Below, piece after piece: positions 16,859-23,442 of a DNA stretch of 40,792 bases. The position numbers and the translations under genes are program-made. The notes under the pieces were generated by a model. It was given only the letters and a program-made list of their open reading frames with translations, was not told the DNA's origin and did no database searches. Position 1 is the first letter of the stretch, and every line of letters starts with the position of its first letter. The DNA comes from Lachnospiraceae bacterium (GTDB lineage: Bacteria; Bacillota; Clostridia; Lachnospirales; Lachnospiraceae): the NCBI GenBank assembly GCA_014799405.1, contig JAAVIA010000007.1:152661-193452 (forward strand), read 5' to 3'.

Positions 16859-18310
16859 ATGAACAGTTTGAAAAGGGTAAAAAAAATATTGTTTAGTGTT
16901 TGGACCATTCTGGTTATTTCAAACTTTCCTGCTCTTTTTATGTATTTTAAAAATGCAGGGGAAGCAGGGATAGCAGAAATTATCCGCCCGTTATTTATTT
17001 TTTCAGCAATGGGTATTTTTGTTTTGTTAATTTCGTTTCTTTTTATTAAGGACATAAGCAAGGCAACATTAACCGCAATTATGCTTATTGTTTCCTTGTG
17101 TAATTTTCGTCCGATTGAAGCTTTTTTTGAATTTTTTTTCAGGAGCATGAGATATTGGCATGTATTACCAGTAACGATTGTATTGATTATTTTTATAAGC
17201 ATGTTAATTATTAAAACAATACCAAAGGATTTGGGAGAAATATTGGTAACGATGCTTGGAGTGGTTATAACTGCTCTGATAGTAATTAACGCTTTTATTG
17301 CTATTCCGAATATAAGAAAATATGTACAAAATCATAAAGTAAATTTATCAGCAGATACATCAAAGGATAGTATTGCTGTTGATGATAATTTACCTAATGT
17401 GTACCTTCTTATATTTGATGAATATGCCGGATTTGAACAGATGGAGAAGTATTATGGGTATGATAATGAGGAATTAAAGGATTTTTTGTCAGAAAATAAT
17501 TTTAATGTATCAAAAAACAGTCATAATGAATGGTATGAAACACATGTCTGTATTAGCAATTTAGTGAATTTGGATTATGTTGTATCACCGTACATGACTG
17601 CGGCTGATGCGGAAAGCATCAGAAAAAATGGAAGGCTGTTTCTCTTAATGCAGGAATTGGGGTATAATGTTCAGGTTGTTGAAAATGGAGATTTTTTGGG
17701 ACAATATTCGCCTACAAGAAATGCGTCAAATACAAATGCAGGAACAATAAATGGGGAAACTTTGGAGAATTTATTGTTGAAACGAACCGTGATTTATCCA
17801 TTTTTACGAGAAAATGTTAATGCATTGATTGCGGATATTGTAAATCTGTGTGAATATATGGCGGATTCTAACAATATTCCGCAGATGCCCACCTTTACAA
17901 TTTTTTATGTATGTTTTCCGCATCAACCTTTTTTTACAGATGAAAATGGGAACAGATTGTCTGCAGATGCGTTTGCAAATTGGGAAAACGATGAATATTA
18001 TTTAGGACAATATAAATATTCAACCAAATTAATGATAAAAATATTAGAAAATTTAGTTAATAATGATCCGAATTCTATTATTTTTGTTCAATCGGACCAT
18101 GGCGCACGTGCAAGCTGTTCTGAGCAGTTTCTTGTAAAGTTTTCGGAAAATGATATGACGGGAATATTAAATGTTGTTTATTGTCAGGGAAAGAATATTG
18201 AAAATATTGATGGAAAATCTGCTGTAAATACGATAAGAATTGTATTGGATGAATTATTTGACTTAGGGCTGGGGGGAATCGAAGTGCCACAGTATATTAT
18301 AGGAGAGTGA
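16859..18310 (+). CDS. sulfatase/alkaline-phosphatase-superfamily membrane enzyme
   Basis: This is a 483-residue protein. About five membrane segments fill residues 10-150, then an outward-facing enzyme domain runs from about 175. It opens with N-V-Y-L-L-I-F-D-E-Y-A-G (first metal-binding acidic pair), has W-Y-E-T-H-V-C-I-S-N-L-V-N-L-D-Y where Thr is the likely nucleophile, and has V-Q-S-D-H-G-A near the end (metal ligands). Superfamily relatives with this layout include LtaS and phosphoethanolamine transferases, which move phospho-alcohol groups onto polymers. The exact substrate cannot be told. AAAGGAAAGGGG precedes the start. It is six bases upstream of the YidC/glycerophosphotransferase fusion, so co-transcription is likely. 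Confidence 0.78.
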   Translation: MNSLKRVKKILFSVWTILVISNFPALFMYFKNAGEAGIAEIIRPLFIFSAMGIFVLLISFLFIKDISKATLTAIMLIVSLCNFRPIEAFFEFFFRSMRYWHVLPVTIVLIIFISMLIIKTIPKDLGEILVTMLGVVITALIVINAFIAIPNIRKYVQNHKVNLSADTSKDSIAVDDNLPNVYLLIFDEYAGFEQMEKYYGYDNEELKDFLSENNFNVSKNSHNEWYETHVCISNLVNLDYVVSPYMTAADAESIRKNGRLFLLMQELGYNVQVVENGDFLGQYSPTRNASNTNAGTINGETLENLLLKRTVIYPFLRENVNALIADIVNLCEYMADSNNIPQMPTFTIFYVCFPHQPFFTDENGNRLSADAFANWENDEYYLGQYKYSTKLMIKILENLVNNDPNSIIFVQSDHGARASCSEQFLVKFSENDMTGILNVVYCQGKNIENIDGKSAVNTIRIVLDELFDLGLGGIEVPQYIIGE

Positions 18311-18316
18311 AATCAA

Positions 18317-20782
18317 ATGGATAAAAATAAAAAACGTAAAAATAAATATTATTTATGGTTTGTTTTTTCATTGATTTTTGTTCTTTGGATGGCATTGGGA
18401 ACTGATATTATAGTTAAATTAAGTAGAACTCCTTCGGTGGAAAAATGTTCGTTTGTAGATTTTCAGGATAAAGATGATGTTGTTTTTTTTATTGATGATA
18501 TTACTGAAACTGGTAATATGCTGGAAACTGTATGTATAAGAGGGTGGTCGTTTACGGAGACTGATACTGACAATACAAACAGAGAGATAAAGCTTGTTTT
18601 AAAAAATGAAAAGAAATGCTATGTGGTTACCATAATGGCAGACAGTTTGACTGCTCGTCTTGATGTTATAGCTGCATTTCCAGATCAAAAATTCGGCATT
18701 AATAATGCTATAGGATTTATATATGAATTTTCCACTCTTCAAATGAAGAACGGAATATATAATATATATATATACGTTTGGGAAAACGAAGAAAATTATG
18801 GCATAGTAGATACCGGCATACAGGTAAAAAAGGATGGGGCAAGTTTTAAAATATATATGCCCGAAGAACATAATAAAAGAAATATATTGGTCAGAGGACT
18901 GAACTATATAATGAACAAGTGCTACGCATTGGCAAATAATTATGGTTTGGCGATTATTTTATTTACATTAATCAGTAAAATAGTTTTACTTCCGGTTTCT
19001 TTGTGGACATATTTTAATTCAATTAAAATGATTAAAATTCAGCCGGATGTTAATATAATAAAGGCAACATACTATGGACAAAAGGACGTAATAGCTGAGC
19101 AGGAGTCAAAACTTTATAAAAAGGAGGGGTATCATCCGCTTCTTTCAACTGTGCCTTTGATTATCCAGCTTGTGCTTTTGATGGGAGTCGTCGAGGTTAT
19201 TAAAAATGGTATTGCAAATCCTGCTATAGACATGAGTATGGGCTTTGTGAATTTAGGACAGGTTCCTGCTTCGAATGGAATACGCCTTATATGGTCGCCT
19301 GTTATTGCAGGTTTATCATCATGGATTTTATGTATATGCCAAAATGCAGCAAATGTATTGCAGTCTGAGCAGTCAAAATACAATAAATATGGAACCATGA
19401 TTTTTTCTGTGGGACTGTCCTTATATTTAGGTTGGTTTGTGGCTATTGGAACGGCACTTTATTGGGTGTGTAGCAATTTGATGGCTGTTGCTCAGTTGTA
19501 TATTTTAAACGGAATCATTAAGCCTAGAAGGTATGTTGACTATGAAAAGCTGAATAAGAGCAGGGAGGAGCTGGCTGCTCTACAGGGTATTGGCAAGAAA
19601 AAATGGGACAAGGAATTTTTTCAAAATAAAAAAAGAGAAAGAGAGGATTACAAAAGATTCTTTTCTGTTGTAAATAAGCACCTTGTTTTTTACTCGGAAA
19701 GCAATGGATTTTACAAGTATTTTAAAGATTTTATAGAATATCTTCTGGAGCATACAAACATTACAATACATTATATAACCAGCGACCCTAAGGACAATAT
19801 ATTTAACCTGGCTTATGAAAACCATCAAATCAGAGGATATTATATTGGAGAAAACAAGCTTATTACTTTAATGATGAAAATGGATGCGGATGTAGTTGTA
19901 ATGACTATGCCTGATTTGGAAAATTTTCATATTAAGCGTAGCTATATAAGAAAAGATATAGAATATGTATTTGTTCAGCATGGTATTGGAAGTAATAATA
20001 TGGGTATGCGCAAGGGCTGTATGGATTATTTTGATACGATATTCTGTGCAGGTCCACATCAGGTTGAGGAAATTGTCGAAACGGAAAAAATATATGAGTT
20101 GCATGTTAAGAAAACTGTGAAGGTAGGTTACCCTCTGATAGATAATATGAGGACTGATTATGATAAAGTAAAGCATGAACAGCATGAGAAAAAGAAAATT
20201 CTTATTGCTCCATCATGGCAAAAGGATAATATAATAGACAGCTGTCTGGAACAGATTTTAGATGAACTGAAGGATAAGGGGTATGATATTATTGTTAGAC
20301 CTCATCCTCAGGAGGTAAGATTGAAAAAGGAATATATGGATGTACTAAAGGAAAAATATGAGTCGAATAATATAGAGATTCAGACAGATTTTTCTTCTAA
20401 TAATCCTATACTTGAGGCTGACCTGCTTATTACGGATTGGTCCGGAATAAGCTGGGAATATGCATTTACGACAAGGCATCCTATATTATTTATTAATACA
20501 CCTATGAAGGTTATGAATCCGGATTATAAGGAAATACCTACTGTTCCGCTTAACATACTTCTGAGAGATAAGCTTGGAAAAAATTTGGATTTGAATGAGC
20601 TTGATAAGGTTTTCGAAACGGCAGATTATTTATTAAATAATATGGAAAGCTATAAGAAGGAAATAGAAAATTTAGCCGAGGAATATTTGTACAATTTAGG
20701 GACGTCAGCAGAAGCTGGAGCAAAATATCTAATAGAAACAATAAAAGAAAAAATAGCACGAAAGGGAAAAAAGAATGATTAA
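18317..20782 (+). CDS. fusion: beta domain, YidC/Oxa1-like membrane domain and CDP-glycerol glycerophosphotransferase-like domain
   Basis: This is an 821-residue protein. One membrane segment lies at about 12-32, followed by a polar beta domain at about 45-180 with C-I-R-G-W-S-F. Residues about 190-405 match YidC/Oxa1: Y-G-L-A-I-I-L-F-T-L-I-S-K-I-V-L-L-P, then Y-K-K-E-G-Y-H-P-L-L-S-T-V-P-L-I-I-Q, then further membrane segments ending L-Y-W-V-C-S-N-L. Residues about 455-800 match the TagB/TagF transferase family: F-V-Q-H-G-I-G (near 555), V-R-P-H-P-Q (near 661) and I-T-D-W-S-G-I-S-W-E-Y-A (near 707). The frame is continuous, so this is a true fusion and not two genes. The transferase would be cytoplasmic and tethered by the YidC part. 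It probably adds phospho-polyol or similar groups to a lipid-linked polymer. Whether the YidC part still inserts proteins is unknown. Confidence 0.88.
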   Translation: MDKNKKRKNKYYLWFVFSLIFVLWMALGTDIIVKLSRTPSVEKCSFVDFQDKDDVVFFIDDITETGNMLETVCIRGWSFTETDTDNTNREIKLVLKNEKKCYVVTIMADSLTARLDVIAAFPDQKFGINNAIGFIYEFSTLQMKNGIYNIYIYVWENEENYGIVDTGIQVKKDGASFKIYMPEEHNKRNILVRGLNYIMNKCYALANNYGLAIILFTLISKIVLLPVSLWTYFNSIKMIKIQPDVNIIKATYYGQKDVIAEQESKLYKKEGYHPLLSTVPLIIQLVLLMGVVEVIKNGIANPAIDMSMGFVNLGQVPASNGIRLIWSPVIAGLSSWILCICQNAANVLQSEQSKYNKYGTMIFSVGLSLYLGWFVAIGTALYWVCSNLMAVAQLYILNGIIKPRRYVDYEKLNKSREELAALQGIGKKKWDKEFFQNKKREREDYKRFFSVVNKHLVFYSESNGFYKYFKDFIEYLLEHTNITIHYITSDPKDNIFNLAYENHQIRGYYIGENKLITLMMKMDADVVVMTMPDLENFHIKRSYIRKDIEYVFVQHGIGSNNMGMRKGCMDYFDTIFCAGPHQVEEIVETEKIYELHVKKTVKVGYPLIDNMRTDYDKVKHEQHEKKKILIAPSWQKDNIIDSCLEQILDELKDKGYDIIVRPHPQEVRLKKEYMDVLKEKYESNNIEIQTDFSSNNPILEADLLITDWSGISWEYAFTTRHPILFINTPMKVMNPDYKEIPTVPLNILLRDKLGKNLDLNELDKVFETADYLLNNMESYKKEIENLAEEYLYNLGTSAEAGAKYLIETIKEKIARKGKKND

Positions 20783-21038
20783 CAAAATTTTTAAGACATT
20801 ATTGTTGACAGTATTTACGCTTTTTAGCGTAATGCTATTTTTTGGAGTAAACGGACAGGCGTATATTGACCCATCAGTTATGACATATGTCATTCAAGCA
20901 GTAGCGGGGGTGGTTGTAGCCATAGGCGCTACTGCGGGAATATACTTGAGAAAGGCTAAGAAAAAAATAAATGACAAGCTTGGACTTGAGGAGAACAGGA
21001 ACAAGGAAGTAGAAACAGATGACATTATCGTGAAGTAA
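20775..21038 (+). CDS. small membrane protein with YIDP motif
   Basis: This 87-residue protein has a signal-like hydrophobic N-terminus to about residue 28. A-Y-I-D-P-S-V-M-T-Y-V-I-Q follows, then a glycine/alanine-rich membrane segment, then a basic and charged tail (R-K-A-K-K-K-I-N). Small proteins with A-Y-[IL]-D-P-G-T-G-S followed by one membrane helix are, from general knowledge, often encoded beside sulfatase-like or glycosyltransferase genes; here G-T-G is replaced by S-V-M. It overlaps the upstream fusion gene by eight bases, implying coupled translation. A partner or subunit role for the YidC fusion or the sulfatase-like enzyme is inferred; no activity is known. Confidence 0.7.
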   Translation: MINKIFKTLLLTVFTLFSVMLFFGVNGQAYIDPSVMTYVIQAVAGVVVAIGATAGIYLRKAKKKINDKLGLEENRNKEVETDDIIVK

Positions 21039-21068
21039 AGTAATATACGGGAATAAAGGAGGATAAAT

Positions 21069-22880
21069 ATGCAGGGACTGATATTGGCAGCCGGTATGGG
21101 TAAAAGGCTTAAGGAATTAACACATAATAATACAAAATGTATGGTAAAGGTGAACGGCATAACATTAATTGACAGAATGCTGCACCAATTAGATAGATTA
21201 CATTTATCAAGAATTGTATTGGTCGTTGGGTATGAGGGGCAGAAGCTGATAGACTACATTGAAAAACTTGATATAAAAACCCCCATATGCTATGTAGAAA
21301 ATGATGTATATGACAAAACTAACAATATATATTCGCTGTTCCTAGCAAAGGAATACCTGTTAAAGGAGGATACAATACTTCTTGAATCGGATTTGATATT
21401 TGAGGATTCAATTTTGGAAATTTTGATAAATGATCCGGGAAAAACATTGGCACTTGTGGATAAATACGAGTCATGGATGGACGGAACCTGTATACAGATT
21501 GGCTCTGATGATTCCATAGAGGCTTTTATACCGGGGAAGAAGTTTGTATTTGAGGATATTCCGAAGTATTATAAAACCGTAAATATATATAAATTTAGTC
21601 AGCATTTTTCGGAAACACATTATGTTCCGTTTTTGGATGCATACGTTAAGGCACTTGGCAACAATGAGTATTATGAACAGGTTCTAAGGGTTATTACTAT
21701 GCTTGACAATCCTGAAATAAAGGCTAAGAAGCTGGATGGACAGCTATGGTATGAAATTGATGACCTTCAGGATTTGGATATTGCAGCATCAATGTTTGCA
21801 CCTGATGTTGATAAGCGGTTGGATAGTATACAGGGCAGATATGGAGGTTATTGGAGATATCCGAGACTGCTTGACTTTTGCTATCTTGTAAATCCATATT
21901 TTCCACCAGAAAAGCTGATGAATGAAATGAAGGCAAGCTTTGAAACACTTCTGACTCAGTATCCGTCCGGCATGAAGATTAACAGTCTTCTTGCGGCTAA
22001 AAATTTTGATGTGCGCCAAAATCATATTTTGGTTGGAAATGGGGCTGCCGAGTTAATTAAATGTCTTATGGGGCATATTGATGGAAAAATTGGATTTGTC
22101 CGACCTACATTTGAGGAATATCCAAATAGATTTGGTGAGGCTTCCAGTGTATATTTTATGCCTGAAAATAGGGATATGTCTTATACTGCTGATGATTTAT
22201 GTACCTTTTTTGCAGATAAGGAAATAAATACACTTATAGTAATAAATCCGGATAACCCAAGCGGAAATTATATTCCGTATGATGAATTGCTTCGGCTTAT
22301 AGGCTGGTGTTTTGAGAAGAAAATCAAAATTATTGTGGACGAGTCGTTTGTGGATTTCTCTGATGAACATAAAACGCTTATTGATGAACAAGTAATCGGC
22401 AAATTCACAAATTTAATTGTGGTGAAATCTATTTCAAAATCATATGGTATACCGGGTATTAGATTAGGAGTTTTAGCTTCAGCAGATGAAGATATGATTG
22501 CAACAATGAAAAAGGATGTCTCAATATGGAACATAAATTCATTTGGCGAATTTTATATGCAAATCGCTGAAAAATACACAAATGATTATATGAATGCACT
22601 TAATTGTATACGTGAAACCCGTATGAAGTTTATTGATGCTTTAGGTACAATAAAAAATATAAGAGTGATTCCGTCACAGGCAAATTATGTTATGGCTGAA
22701 ATATGTGGCGGTATGACGGCAAGAAATCTTACAAAAAAGCTACTTGCGGACTACAATATATTAATTAAGGATTTATCAGATAAGGTTAAATTTGAGGGCA
22801 GGGAGTATGTAAGAATTGCAGTCAGAAACGAAGAAGACAATCAAAGATTTGTCAGTGCACTGAAGGAGGTATGTGTATAA
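21069..22880 (+). CDS. fusion: LicC-like cytidylyltransferase and CobD/HisC-like PLP enzyme
   Basis: This is a 603-residue cytoplasmic protein. Residues 1 to about 240 are a nucleotidyltransferase: L-I-L-A-A-G-M-G-K-R-L near the start, K-C-M-V-K-V-N-G with the second substrate lysine, and L-L-E-S-D-L-I-F as metal-binding acid. This pattern is closest to LicC-type phosphocholine or aminoalkyl-phosphate cytidylyltransferases. Residues about 245-603 are a fold-type I PLP enzyme of the HisC/CobD kind: G-N-G-A-A-E-L-I, N-P-D-N-P-S-G-N, D-E-S-F-V-D-F, and the Schiff-base Lys457 in S-I-S-K-S-Y-G-I-P-G-I-R-L-G. A phospho-amino-acid decarboxylase feeding the cytidylyltransferase would yield CDP-ethanolamine or CDP-aminopropanol; this is inferred. 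The alternative is phosphonate activation (PntC with transaminase), but no phosphonate genes are visible. AAAGGAGGATAAAT precedes ATG. Confidence 0.8.
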   Translation: MQGLILAAGMGKRLKELTHNNTKCMVKVNGITLIDRMLHQLDRLHLSRIVLVVGYEGQKLIDYIEKLDIKTPICYVENDVYDKTNNIYSLFLAKEYLLKEDTILLESDLIFEDSILEILINDPGKTLALVDKYESWMDGTCIQIGSDDSIEAFIPGKKFVFEDIPKYYKTVNIYKFSQHFSETHYVPFLDAYVKALGNNEYYEQVLRVITMLDNPEIKAKKLDGQLWYEIDDLQDLDIAASMFAPDVDKRLDSIQGRYGGYWRYPRLLDFCYLVNPYFPPEKLMNEMKASFETLLTQYPSGMKINSLLAAKNFDVRQNHILVGNGAAELIKCLMGHIDGKIGFVRPTFEEYPNRFGEASSVYFMPENRDMSYTADDLCTFFADKEINTLIVINPDNPSGNYIPYDELLRLIGWCFEKKIKIIVDESFVDFSDEHKTLIDEQVIGKFTNLIVVKSISKSYGIPGIRLGVLASADEDMIATMKKDVSIWNINSFGEFYMQIAEKYTNDYMNALNCIRETRMKFIDALGTIKNIRVIPSQANYVMAEICGGMTARNLTKKLLADYNILIKDLSDKVKFEGREYVRIAVRNEEDNQRFVSALKEVCV

Positions 22881-22881
22881 A

Positions 22882-22959
22882 ATGAAGCATACAATTATAG
22901 GTGGTGGAAACATTGGTACACTGATGGCATGGAAATGGTATGAAACTATGTATATGTAA
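22882..22959 (+). pseudogene. truncated Rossmann-fold dehydrogenase start
   Basis: ATG 22882 follows the upstream stop by one base and uses the GAAGGAGGT at 22863-22871 as ribosome site. Its 25 codons begin M-K-H-T-I-I-G-G-G-N-I-G-T-L-M-A, a clean dinucleotide-binding strand and G-x-G-x-x-G loop, then break off into unrelated W-K-W-Y-E-T and TAA. The start resembles opine/nopaline-type or ketopantoate-type NAD(P) dehydrogenases. The body of the gene is missing, apparently lost in a deletion that joined it to the signal peptidase gene. It may still act as a leader peptide that couples translation into the next frame. Confidence 0.65.
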
Positions 22960-22960
22960 C

Positions 22961-23335
22961 ATGAAAAAACAAAAAAGAAAAAAATATATTTTTTTTATAA
23001 TTGCTATTTCAATATTTCTTGGATATATCATAAGTAAATATTTTTATCAGTTTATGCTGATTCAGGGCGATTCCATGTACCCTGCATATCACAATATGCA
23101 ACTTGTTCTTCTGAATAAATATGATAGGGATTACAGGGAAGGAGATGTAATCGCTTTTCACTGTGATAAATTGGATTGCGTATTGGTTAAACGAATAGAA
23201 AGAATTAATGATGACGGAACATACTATGTACTGGGGGATAACATAGAAAAAAGTGTAGACTCAAGAGATGACAGAGTAGGATATGTTAATAAACGCAATA
23301 TTATCGGAAAAATTGTAAATTGGGGTGATGATTAA
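22961..23335 (+). CDS. small type I signal peptidase (S26 family)
   Basis: This is a protein of about 124 residues with one N-terminal membrane segment (basic start M-K-K-Q-K-R-K-K, then a hydrophobic stretch to about 29). Catalytic Ser38 lies in I-Q-G-D-S-M-Y-P and the general-base Lys77 in C-V-L-V-K-R-I. G-D-N-x-x-x-S-x-D-S-R-D then matches box E. It is short but has all catalytic boxes. ATG 22961 sits one base after the stop of the truncated upstream frame; an in-frame ATG at 22940 is also possible, and neither has a strong ribosome site, in keeping with a deletion junction. The neighbouring exoproteins with signal peptides are plausible but unproven substrates. Confidence 0.85.
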   Translation: MKKQKRKKYIFFIIAISIFLGYIISKYFYQFMLIQGDSMYPAYHNMQLVLLNKYDRDYREGDVIAFHCDKLDCVLVKRIERINDDGTYYVLGDNIEKSVDSRDDRVGYVNKRNIIGKIVNWGDD

Positions 23336-23348
23336 GCGAAAAATTGAA

Positions 23349-23374
23349 AAAAATGTGTTCCTTGGTACATTTTT
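23349..23374 (+). terminator. weak A/T-rich hairpin, possible terminator
   Basis: AAAAATGTG (23349-23357) and TACATTTTT (23366-23374) pair over nine positions with one wobble around an eight-base loop. The stem is very AT-rich, so stability is doubtful, but its place after the last gene of the cluster and its terminal T run fit a terminator. Confidence 0.4.
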
Positions 23375-23381
23375 ACATGAA

Positions 23382-23410
23382 TTGCAATAAAACTAAAAAA
23401 ATGATAAACT
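23382..23410 (+). promoter_or_regulatory. possible promoter for the amidase gene
   Basis: TTGCAA (23382-23387), a 17-base spacer and TAAACT (23405-23410) lie 32 bases before the start. The -35 again shares TTGCA with the promoters at 3488, 4226 and 6231. The -10 matches four of six consensus bases. Confidence 0.45.
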
Positions 23411-23442
23411 AAAAAAAGATTCTAAAGAAGGAGAAAAACAAG

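Noticed and set aside
21069..22880. Phosphonate pathway (PntC with AEP transaminase)
   Set aside because: The PLP domain looks HisC/CobD-like rather than the class V type of PhnW, and no PEP mutase or phosphonopyruvate decarboxylase is visible. Kept only as an alternative.
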